The translations under genes and the position numbers were made by a program. Below the pieces are notes generated by a model. It was given only the letters and a program-made list of their open reading frames with translations, did not search any database and was not told the DNA's origin. Positions 16,352 to 24,952 of a stretch of 64,000 nt of DNA are shown piece after piece (within the stretch, counting starts at the first letter, position 1; the number at the start of each line of letters is the position of its first letter). Source of the DNA: CAIZWU01 sp942492905 (GTDB lineage Bacteria > Verrucomicrobiota > Verrucomicrobiia > Verrucomicrobiales > V1-33); assembly GCA_942492905.1 (NCBI GenBank), contig OW818657.1, forward strand, positions 4,402,001-4,466,000, written 5' to 3'.

Positions 16352-18140
16352 ATGCCTGCTTCCGCTGCTTCTTTCGATCCCTGGATCCTCGCCTTCTCCG
16401 CCATCACCGTCATCGTGACGATCTGGATGGGCTTCCGCTCCGCCAAAACCTCCAAATCCGCCTCCGACTTCTTCGTCGCCGGGCGCTCGGTTTCGGTCGG
16501 CTGGAATGCCTCCGCCATCTCCGGCGAATATCTCAGTGCCGCCAGTTTCATGGGCGTGGCCGGCATGGTCATGCTTTCCGGTTATGATGCCCTCTGGTAT
16601 CCGGTGTGTTATGCCTGCGGTTACCTTTTCCTGCTGCTGTTCATCGCAGGACCGCTGCGCCGCTTCGGGGCCTACACCATTCCGGACTTCGCCGAAGGCC
16701 GCTACGATTCCCCGGTCTTCCGCAAAATCGCCGTCTGCTTCGTTCTCTTCATCGGCTTTTTCTACACCATGCCGCAGATGAAAGGCGCGGGCACCACCCT
16801 CACCTACATCTTCCCCGGGCTGCCCTACTGGGTCGGCGTCGCGGTGGTCGGCGCGGTCATCACGCTCAATGTCGCGCTGGGTGGCATGAAGGGCATCACC
16901 CTCGTGCAGGCTGTCCAATATTGGATCAAGATGTTCGCCATCTCGGTGCCGGTGTTTGTCCTGCTCTCCGTGTATGGAGGATACGGCCAGAACCTCTCGG
17001 TGAACAAGTCCGCCGCCGATGCCGCCCCTCCTGCGATGGTGCAAACCGTGGAGTCCAGCCAAACCCCACGCCTCGCCCTGCCCGAGAAGGCCCCGAAAGA
17101 TGACGCCGTGGATCTCGCCCTTCGGCCCGCTGACCACCAAGGCCGCCAAGGCCGCGGGACTGTCGGCCGAGGAGGCCAAACCCTACTCGCTGCTCTACAC
17201 CTTTTCGCTCATCATCGCCCTCGTCTGCGGCACCGCCGGCCTGCCGCACATCCTGGTCCGGTTCTACACCAATCCCGACGGTGTCGCGGCGAAAAAGACG
17301 ACCATGTGGGTGATGATTCTGATCGGGGTCTTTTACGTCTTCCCTCCCGTTTTCGGGGTCCTCGGCCGCAACTTCCTCCCGGAACTCTACGCCGCCACCG
17401 GCTCCAAAGGTCCTGACAAAGTGGTGTTGGAACTTCCCGTGCTGATCCGCCATCGGCGGCGTCTGGGGCAGCATCCTGAGCGGCATCACCTGCGCCGGCG
17501 CCTTCGCGGCCTTCATGAGCACCTTCAGCGGGCTGCTCGTCTCGATGACCGGCGCGCTGGCGCACGATGTCTACGGCCGCATGCTGCGTCCCAAGGCCAC
17601 CGCCGGAGCAACGGATGCGGATGTTCAAATGGTCGCCGTGCTGGTCATCATCGGCGCCGTGGCCATCGGCCTCGGCTCGCAGGTCGAGCACCTCTCGAGA
17701 TCAACTTCATGGTCGGCCAGGCCTTCGCCATTGCTGCCGCCAGCTACTTTCCCCTGTTGTTCATGAGTGTCTGGTGGCGCGGCATGACCATGAAAGGTGC
17801 CGCTACCGGCATGTTGACCGGCGGCCTCTGCGCCCTCGTTTCCGCCGCCATGGTCAATGCCAGCAACCTCGCCCTCGATAAAGGCCCCATGGGCAGACTC
17901 TTCTCCGGCGTCAACGGACTGAACGACTTCTGGAAGGAGCACCCCCTGCTCCGCATCCTCTGCGAACAACCTGCCATCTGGTCAGTGCCCCTTTCCATCG
18001 GTCTCATGATCGTGGTTTCCAAAGCCACCCGGAAAACCATTCCCGCCGACATCCGCATGAAGATGCTGGTCCTGCACGCTCCGGAAAAACTGGGCCTCAA
18101 ACAGGAATACATCCAGGAGCACCAAGGCGCGGCGCACTGA
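16352..18140 (+). pseudogene. Sodium:solute symporter (ActP-like), three frameshifts
   Basis: The gene encodes about 595 residues of an SSS-family permease, starting MPASAASFDPWILAF and carrying SGEYLSAASFMGVAG and many transmembrane helices. The frame breaks three times. Near 17106-17115 DDAV is continued in the next frame by WISPFGPLTT. Near 17446-17456 LPVLI continues as IGGVWGSILSG. Near 17692-17700 GSQVEHL continues as LEINFMVGQA. Protein sequence on both sides of each break is well preserved with little loss; the third looks like a 2-base TC duplication. Either the gene is recently inactivated or the sequence has indel errors. With the DUF485 gene it would form an acetate or short-acid uptake pair. 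Confidence 0.85.
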
Positions 18141-18411
18141 ACGGACTGTCGCAGCAGGTGTAGGTGAGGCTCTGCCGGGTCATGCTGGATGCTTCGTCTC
18201 TCCATTATCTGGAAACCTCAGGCACGGGGAATCTGACATGCATGCGCCACGGAGTGTTGTGCCGCAAGCCATTCCCGGCAACAGAAAGACACGCCCAGGC
18301 CAGCCTCAGGCAATCAACGTAATAGGGCGCAAGCGGCCACCCGGATTTTTACAGTCCGTTATATTGCGGATGCTCTGAATACCTAGGCCAACCAGATACT
18401 AGCGTTCCAGT
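18141..18411. other. Intergenic stretch, nothing recognised
   Basis: About 270 bases between the convergent symporter remnant and the FGE-like gene. I see no convincing open frame, tRNA-like TTC arm, strong hairpin with a T run, or repeat. Confidence 0.5.
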
Positions 18412-20181
18412 CTACTTCACCTCGTTTTTCGTCCCGAGGTTCCAGGCATCGTGCATTTCTTCGACGCTGGGCACCCGGAGCGGGCGCACGAGGCGCATGC
18501 CGAGGAACTGGGCGCTGGTGTGATACCAGATGCTCTTGGGAAGCTGGGGATCCATCACTTTCCAGGTATCCTTGGAGCCGCGGCGGGCGGCGCTGCGCAG
18601 ATCCTTTGGATCATCATCCCAAGTGCCCCCGCGCACTGAACGAGGATAGAGCGTGACCGGCTTGTTCCATGGCGGAGGCGCGGCGCCGGTCTGCACCAGC
18701 GCGGCCATGGCTCCGTAATAGGCGGGGTCGTATTGATCCAAGGTCCACTCGGCCGCATTGCCATGGATATCGTAGAGCCCCCATGGATTCGGTTTCTTCT
18801 GGGCGACCTGCTGGGTCTTGCCGTCGCTGTTTTCAAAATACCAGGCGTAGTCGCCAATTTTTGAGGCATCATCGCCGAAGGACCACGCCGTGGTGGTGCC
18901 GGCGCGGGCGGCGTATTCCCATTCAGCCTCGGTGGGCAGGCGGTAGAAGTGACCGGTCTGGGCACTGAGCCACTGACAGAATTTGTTGGCGGCGTGTTCG
19001 GTCATGGAGATGGCCGGATAACCGTCCTGGCCCATCCCGAAAGTCATGTCGGTATAAGGCGCGGTGGGACTGCTGATGGCATCCACCGGCTCATCCTTGG
19101 GATTCAGGGTCTTCTTGCTGCCGTCCTTCCACCGGGCATCCGGCGTGACCATAAAGGGCATGTAGAGGTCCCAGGTGACCTCGGTGGCCCCCATCCAGAA
19201 AGGTTCGATTTTCACTTTCACCTGCGGACCTTCGTCCGGTTTCCGGTCCTTTTCCGTCTCCGGGCTGCCCATCAGAAACTCTCCGCCGGGAATCGGCACC
19301 ATGGCAAATTCCTTGCCGGTCTTTTTGACCGTTTCCTGGTAGGCCTTCAGTTGCTCGGCAGTGGTTTCCTTGCTGCCCGCGACAATCAGTTCCCGGATTT
19401 TACCGGTCAGATCAATCGTGTCAGGAGACGGCGGGCGATCCTCCGTTTTGGTCTTGGGCACCAGCACCACCCCTTCAGGCCAGGGCGCACCCTGTTGGAC
19501 CCAGCGCTTCAGTTTCTCCTGCTGCTCGGCTTTGAGGGGGCCCCCGCTCTTCACGGGCGGCATCAGTTCATCGTCGTCCTCCTTGAGGGTAGTGTGCGTG
19601 TAGAGCGGGCTGGCATCGGGATCGAAAACCACCAGGGAGGTGCCATTCTCCCCGCCTTTGATGGTGGCGGCGAGGGTGGTCATGTCGAGATCGCCCTTCA
19701 ACTTGTCAGGCCGGTGGCAGGAGACGCAGTTCTGTTCCAGGATCGGCTGGATGTCCCGGACAAACTGCATCCGGGGCTGGGTGGCGAGGGTCAATCCAGC
19801 GGGCCACTTGGCTCCGGCGGTGATCCATGCCTTCAAGTGATCACTCTGCACGGCCGTCAGGGCCGGTTCCTTGCTGGGCGGCATCACCATGTCATCATCC
19901 GCGGGCAACCGGGTCGAGGTATAGAGTTTGCTTTCCTCCGGTTTGCCCGGCACCAGCCAGGCGCCGTTTTCGCCGCCCTTGAGGGCATTCTCCAAAGTAT
20001 CGAGCCGTCCCTCGCCCTTCTGCTGGTCGGCATTGTGGCAATGCGTGCAGGTGCTTTCCAGAACCGGCTGTACAAACCGGGTAAAATACGCTTCGGTATC
20101 CGGAGCCGGATCGGCTGCGGACAAGGGCATCACGGCTGCCAAAGTGGAAACCAAACCGGGGAGAAGGAGTCGGGGGAACAT
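18412..20181 (-). CDS. Secreted FGE-sulfatase-domain protein with two cytochrome c motifs
   Basis: The ATG at 20181 (MFPRLLLPGLVSTLAAVM) gives 589 residues with a signal peptide cut near LSAADP. Two planctomycete-type cytochrome c modules follow, each with a haem motif: CTHCH at residues 45-49 and CVSCH at 151-155. Each motif is followed downstream by an MPP motif (MPPSKE, MPPVKS) that may supply the axial Met. Residues about 290-575 form a formylglycine-generating-enzyme/SUMF1-like domain (MVPIPGGEFLMGS, RLPTEAEWEYAARAG, NAAEWTLDQYDP, SVRGGTWDDD). This fusion is common in Planctomycetes and Verrucomicrobia; it probably lacks true FGE activity and its role is unknown. The CotH gene ends 103 bases upstream on the same strand. 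Confidence 0.88.
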   Translation of the reverse strand: MFPRLLLPGLVSTLAAVMPLSAADPAPDTEAYFTRFVQPVLESTCTHCHNADQQKGEGRLDTLENALKGGENGAWLVPGKPEESKLYTSTRLPADDDMVMPPSKEPALTAVQSDHLKAWITAGAKWPAGLTLATQPRMQFVRDIQPILEQNCVSCHRPDKLKGDLDMTTLAATIKGGENGTSLVVFDPDASPLYTHTTLKEDDDELMPPVKSGGPLKAEQQEKLKRWVQQGAPWPEGVVLVPKTKTEDRPPSPDTIDLTGKIRELIVAGSKETTAEQLKAYQETVKKTGKEFAMVPIPGGEFLMGSPETEKDRKPDEGPQVKVKIEPFWMGATEVTWDLYMPFMVTPDARWKDGSKKTLNPKDEPVDAISSPTAPYTDMTFGMGQDGYPAISMTEHAANKFCQWLSAQTGHFYRLPTEAEWEYAARAGTTTAWSFGDDASKIGDYAWYFENSDGKTQQVAQKKPNPWGLYDIHGNAAEWTLDQYDPAYYGAMAALVQTGAAPPPWNKPVTLYPRSVRGGTWDDDPKDLRSAARRGSKDTWKVMDPQLPKSIWYHTSAQFLGMRLVRPLRVPSVEEMHDAWNLGTKNEVK

Positions 20182-20283
20182 GGGGAAAAAAGGAGGGACC
20201 GGAGTCGGGGGCTTGCAATCGGAATTTGGACGGAAACCTCCCGCCTCATGCTGGAAAATCAAGCCTCGGGGACGGTTTTTGAT

Positions 20284-23200
20284 TTATGGCCGCAATTCCC
20301 AACGGATCTGCAGAAAAGTCCGGGAGTCTGCGACGGATCCGGGCTGGGTCCGCACCGTGATTCGTTCGCTCCCATCAGGGAGGGCCACATTGGAAATCAT
20401 TTCCAGCGGCGCCAGCGACCAGGTTTTAAGATCGGCACTGCGGCGGATTACGGCCTGCACATCGTCGCGGCCACGCTGCCGCACATAACTCAGCTCCAGC
20501 CCCACCGGCTCTCCCGGCCCGGCCGGGGCCACCGCAGACGCCACCGGCAGTCGTGGGGCGTCGTGACCCAAAAGTGTTCCCCCGATGGCATATTCCACCA
20601 AGGCCGGCAGTCCATCACCATCCGAATCACTGTCATCTCCCGGGTTCCCCTGCCCCGCTTTCCAGTCCGCATAATGCTCCGACTCCGCCGCTCCCGGACT
20701 CCCGCCCGGCAGGACGCTGAGACGCCAGTTCCCCGCCGCGCCAGGAACCGTTCCATGATCCCGCCGGACCAAGCTGTATCCTGTCAGCCCCTCCGGCCAG
20801 GGGGCTTTGGTGTCATAGCTGAAATCCGTCAGGATTGCGCCGGAGGCCGCAGTCAGGACGATGCGTTCCCCGGCATCATCCAGACTGCCGGTGAAGGTCC
20901 CAACTACCAGTGGTCCCGCACCATAACGTTGCCGGAAGGCCGCCAACCGGTGCACCACCACGCCCCGGGCTCCCGGGAGCAGCACGCCATCCGTCAGGGA
21001 AAAATCAAATCCGCGGGTGCCCCGGACGTCCCTCAGGTTCAGCGGTTCGCTGCCATGGTTCAGGAGTTCGATGAACTCGAAATCATCCTTGTCCGTAAAA
21101 CCGACGGCCCGTTCCGCTGCCGAAGGAGCCGCCGGCACCGGCTGGATTTCCGTGATCACCAACGGCGGCAAACCGGGGCTGCGCGTGAAAACTGCCTCGT
21201 TCAGCGCACTCCATTCCGTGCCGCGTTTGACCCGGGCCTTCAAAATGACGGTCCAGCCGTTGATTCCCACCGGGCCAGAATACGTCAGGGCCGAAGCTGC
21301 CACTGCCCCGCCCACCGCCCGCGGGTCACTGCCATCGATTGTATAGTATAGTTCAGGAGTTCCGGTATTGTTTTGCGAGACCGTCACGGTGGTTCCGGCG
21401 GCCGGAATACCTCCGCCGTGTTGATTGAAGACCGGGGCATTCACCAGGGGATAGAGTGGTTTGGTGCCGCCATCGTAACCCCGCAACTGCCGCAGCAGTT
21501 CGTTCACCCGGCCGGTGCCGCCACTCTGGTTGGTACCGCTGGTAATGAACCGGAAGAGCCGCTGGTTTGCACCCAGCCAATCCTGCCTGACAAAAGGTTG
21601 CGCCCGCACCGAATCCCCCCACCGGGCCGATTCCGCCCAGATCGCCGTATCAATCTGCGCCGCCAGGCCCTGCATCCGGGCCAGCACCCGGCTGTCCGTC
21701 ATGGCTCCGTTATTGAAAAAATGCCGGTGCGCCCGGTCGCCGAACAGCACGCGGTATTCGGCGTTCCAGGCCAGATCCTCGTGGATGAATTCCGGATTGC
21801 TCCGGGTGTAGTCGTTGACGCCCGCCACGGAATTGGACCATGGCCGGATCAGGGATCCACTGCCGACCCGCTGATTGTTACCGCCTTCCAGGCCGAGTGA
21901 TTGTTCAAAGTCGTGGATGAAGAAGCGGAACCCCTGCACCCCGGTGCGGTTGCGCACTCCAAACCAGTTATTGGAAGCACCCACGTAGTCCGACACCGGG
22001 CCGTCGTTGCCCCCCATGTAAAACAGCACCAACAAATAGTCCGCCAGATTCACCGCATCCAGCACCACCGGATCCGCCGTCGGTGTCACCCCATCGGCCG
22101 CCCGCCCCATCAGCTTGAAATAGTTGGCGTTCACCGGACTGGTCCGCACCGCCCGGGCTCCGCTCCAGAGCTGATGCCAGCCGCTGCCCACCGCCATGGT
22201 GCCATCACTGGCCTCGGTGGCATGCCCGCCAGGATAACCCGAAGTTTTGACGACATCATAGTCCTCCTCCTTCCCGCCGAAGTATTGCTCACCGTAGCCT
22301 TTATTGGGCCGCTCGTCCGTATTGTAGAGCCCCCAGTATTGCCCGTTCAGATACACGTGAACATAACGGATCCTCGATCCCGGCGCAATCTCCACCTGGG
22401 TGGCGCGCGATACTTCATCACGCAGGAACGTGTTCTCCGCGCTTCCAAGATAGGCCCACGACGCATCCTGTGAAGTCCGCAGATCGAAGCCATCAGATGA
22501 CGAAGGCGAAGCTTCCCCAAAAAGAGGATAGTCCATCTTCCCTTTGCCATACTGCTGACGGAAGAAGAGACGGAATGAGTGTTTGGGATTGTTGGGGTCG
22601 CGGCTGAACCCACCGCGCAGCCTCAATCCGCCGTTCTGTTGGAATCCATCCGCGCCCGCATTCAGCGGATCATTTAAAATCTCCAGCGAAACCGGCCGCT
22701 CCGCCTCTTCCCCGCGATCCTGCGGACTGACATAGATGCCCGTGGCCGGGTCCACCAGATTCGCCAGGTCGGTCACGAGGGACACCGTCGGAATGGCCAG
22801 CAGGCTTTGCTTCAGCGTGGCGGAAGTCGCCAGCGCCGCGACCTGGGGATCCATCCCATAATCAAACCGCTGACTGTTGATGGGATTGGGAGGCCATCCG
22901 GACGGGGCACTCCCATCCGCTGATTGGGTCACCACGTCATCCAGAAAAAAATAAGTGTGGGTATCCACTTTGGACGATTGCCAGCCCGCCCGGAAGGCCG
23001 CCGCCCGCAGCACCGTCGTGCGGTCCACCAGCACCGGCCCGCTGTAGACAAAACCCGTGGTGGCGGTCGGCGTATCCCCATTCCTCGTATAACGGATCAC
23101 GGCTCCGGGCGTGGCACAGGTGATCGCCACATTCACGGGAGCGCCGTAAAATCCCCGGTCCACGGAAAACTGCGTCTCCGCCACAAATCCGGCGACTCCA

Positions 23201-24240
23201 AAGACATTGGCGGCCCCTGGGGTCGGCTGACTCATGAATCCTTCCGCGAGACTGCCGCGGGCCAGGATCAACTGCGGCCCGATCAGGAAATCAGAACTGG
23301 TCAGGCTGCCGTTCAGACCATGCACCGCCAACACATTGGTTCCCGCCGGATGGAGCAGGCCCAGATGTTGCGACAAATTGATATCCTCATACTGGACGGC
23401 CTCCCCATCCTCATGCTCGGCGGTGGCCGCACTGTTCCAGGTCAAGCTGCCGGGCGCGTTGCGGGAAGCGGTGGGCAGGGCGGTTCCATTGAGATAAACG
23501 GCAAACCCATCATCATAACGCATCCGCAGTGTCAGGGCGATAACCTCCGCCGCATCCACCGCAGGAAAACCGAGGCGGAGATAACAACTGGCCCGGATGC
23601 CACTCATGGGCGCCCGCACATCGAGTCCGATCAGGTTCTGGTAGCCCGACGAATTCTCATACCCCAGATCCATCGGGCCTGCCAGCCAGGCAGAATCATC
23701 GAATCCAGGCTGCGTCCATGTCGTTCCCAAAACATCGCTGGCCGGCACCAGGGCACGTCCGGTGGCCTGCGGGCCGATCAGGCTCTCCGTGTTAGTAGTG
23801 ATCGCCGTGGTCCCGAAAGACACATCCTGCGACTGCGAACCGAAGGTGAATTGACTCACCACCGTGATCCCGTCCGGTTTGGTCAGCAGCAGTTGCTCCC
23901 CCTCTGCCCGCAAGCTGAAATCAGTGTGCAGATTCTGCCCGGAAATCCGCCGGTCCTTCCCACTCGCAAAAATCACCAGATAACCATCCGCATTCACGCT
24001 CACCGCCGGAAAGGCCCAACGCGCCGGCACCGCCGCGGTGTCCGACAAATACCACCCAGTCAAGTCCATCGCCACCGGATTGGGATTGTGGATCTCCACC
24101 CAATCCACCTCGTCCCCATCCTCATCGGAGATCCCGGTCTGGTTGTCCGCCATAAACTCCGTGATCCTGGGCTCCACGGCCCGCCCGGTCCCCGCACCGG
24201 CCAGCCACAGGGCTCCCAGTCCGCCCAGCAGCCGGTTCAT
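20284..24240 (-). CDS. Secreted CotH-kinase-like protein with lamin-tail domains
   Basis: 1318 residues from the ATG at 24240 (MNRLLGGLGALWLAGAGTGRA, signal peptide). Order: lamin-tail domain (ITEFMADNQTG...DWVEIHNPN), a jelly-roll-like segment, a chitobiase-type Ig-like domain (AVIRYTRNGDTPT), a CotH domain (GLRLRGGFSRDPNNPKHSF, YLNGQYWGLYNTDER, FIHDFEQSLG), a second chitobiase-like domain (ELYYTIDGSDPR), a second lamin-tail domain (FEFIELLNHG) and the shared C-terminal module (SDGDGLPALVEYAIGG). CotH domains resemble atypical protein kinases; the HDFEQS Asp is the likely metal ligand. The full set is typical of very large exported proteins in Verrucomicrobia and Planctomycetes. Its in-vivo target is unknown. 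Confidence 0.85.
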   Translation of the reverse strand: MNRLLGGLGALWLAGAGTGRAVEPRITEFMADNQTGISDEDGDEVDWVEIHNPNPVAMDLTGWYLSDTAAVPARWAFPAVSVNADGYLVIFASGKDRRISGQNLHTDFSLRAEGEQLLLTKPDGITVVSQFTFGSQSQDVSFGTTAITTNTESLIGPQATGRALVPASDVLGTTWTQPGFDDSAWLAGPMDLGYENSSGYQNLIGLDVRAPMSGIRASCYLRLGFPAVDAAEVIALTLRMRYDDGFAVYLNGTALPTASRNAPGSLTWNSAATAEHEDGEAVQYEDINLSQHLGLLHPAGTNVLAVHGLNGSLTSSDFLIGPQLILARGSLAEGFMSQPTPGAANVFGVAGFVAETQFSVDRGFYGAPVNVAITCATPGAVIRYTRNGDTPTATTGFVYSGPVLVDRTTVLRAAAFRAGWQSSKVDTHTYFFLDDVVTQSADGSAPSGWPPNPINSQRFDYGMDPQVAALATSATLKQSLLAIPTVSLVTDLANLVDPATGIYVSPQDRGEEAERPVSLEILNDPLNAGADGFQQNGGLRLRGGFSRDPNNPKHSFRLFFRQQYGKGKMDYPLFGEASPSSSDGFDLRTSQDASWAYLGSAENTFLRDEVSRATQVEIAPGSRIRYVHVYLNGQYWGLYNTDERPNKGYGEQYFGGKEEDYDVVKTSGYPGGHATEASDGTMAVGSGWHQLWSGARAVRTSPVNANYFKLMGRAADGVTPTADPVVLDAVNLADYLLVLFYMGGNDGPVSDYVGASNNWFGVRNRTGVQGFRFFIHDFEQSLGLEGGNNQRVGSGSLIRPWSNSVAGVNDYTRSNPEFIHEDLAWNAEYRVLFGDRAHRHFFNNGAMTDSRVLARMQGLAAQIDTAIWAESARWGDSVRAQPFVRQDWLGANQRLFRFITSGTNQSGGTGRVNELLRQLRGYDGGTKPLYPLVNAPVFNQHGGGIPAAGTTVTVSQNNTGTPELYYTIDGSDPRAVGGAVAASALTYSGPVGINGWTVILKARVKRGTEWSALNEAVFTRSPGLPPLVITEIQPVPAAPSAAERAVGFTDKDDFEFIELLNHGSEPLNLRDVRGTRGFDFSLTDGVLLPGARGVVVHRLAAFRQRYGAGPLVVGTFTGSLDDAGERIVLTAASGAILTDFSYDTKAPWPEGLTGYSLVRRDHGTVPGAAGNWRLSVLPGGSPGAAESEHYADWKAGQGNPGDDSDSDGDGLPALVEYAIGGTLLGHDAPRLPVASAVAPAGPGEPVGLELSYVRQRGRDDVQAVIRRSADLKTWSLAPLEMISNVALPDGSERITVRTQPGSVADSRTFLQIRWELRP

Positions 24241-24430
24241 CAAATTATATCGTCGCCTCTCCACCGCCCGCAGAATAAGCCAGGGCAATTCCCCGGTCAA
24301 TCCAGTTGCGCCCCTGCTGTGGGATTGCCGGGGCACCTCCCCCGGGCACACCATGCCCCACTCTCCTTGGAAAAAAATTTTACGGAGTCTTTACATCACT
24401 TGCCGCATTGACGCCCTATCGTCTGGAATC

Positions 24431-24901
24431 ATGACCTCCGGAACCATACTTCTTGCGCTGACCCGACTCTCCCTGATCGTCGCCTTGCTGAGTGGCCTTC
24501 CCACGGCAGCCAAGGCTGCTTCAGATGCGGATGTGACCATCATCAAAGCCAGTTCAGTCGTCATCGGGGAGAATGTGATTACCATTACCGCAGAGGCACG
24601 AACAACTGTCCGTCTCATCAGTGGGGATCCAAATCCCGGCCATCAGGCCGATACGTGGCACGGCCGTCCCGTCTCCACGATCCAGATCAAGTCGGATCAG
24701 GCGGTCTTCATCATCAAACGGCCGTTGGAGGCGCAGGAGGCCCTGGCCTCGGCCTGGAAGGAGTCTTTGGATGCAGCCAGGGATCTGCGATTGGGGAAGG
24801 AAATCGGAAGGATTGGCTATTATGCACCCGACATGGGCATCAAAGGTAATCTGCTCACCTCCATGACCGGGTTTGGTTTTCTCTACAAAAAACGAGGGTG
24901 A
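24431..24901 (+). CDS. Small exported protein of unknown function
   Basis: 156 residues from the ATG at 24431 (MTSGTILLALTRLSLIVALLSG), a clear signal peptide ending near KAASDA. The mature part is mixed alpha/beta (VIGENVITITAEARTTVRL, VFIIKRPLEAQEALASAWKESL) and ends GFGFLYKKRG. I do not recognise a family. It is convergent with ftsZ, with 51 bases between the stop codons, and divergent from the CotH gene, so it is probably transcribed alone. Confidence 0.6.
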   Translation: MTSGTILLALTRLSLIVALLSGLPTAAKAASDADVTIIKASSVVIGENVITITAEARTTVRLISGDPNPGHQADTWHGRPVSTIQIKSDQAVFIIKRPLEAQEALASAWKESLDAARDLRLGKEIGRIGYYAPDMGIKGNLLTSMTGFGFLYKKRG

Positions 24902-24952
24902 ACCAAATACCAGTCCCTGATGAATTGGCCAATGACCCGTGGCCCGCCACGC

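Noticed and set aside
18141..18411. Possible tRNA or small RNA gene in the gap
   Set aside because: No T-arm motif or cloverleaf pairing could be made and no promoter or terminator was convincing.
18949..21351. An 800-codon plus-strand open frame
   Set aside because: It spans the antisense of two genes with recognisable domains (the FGE-like and CotH proteins) and has no domain of its own.
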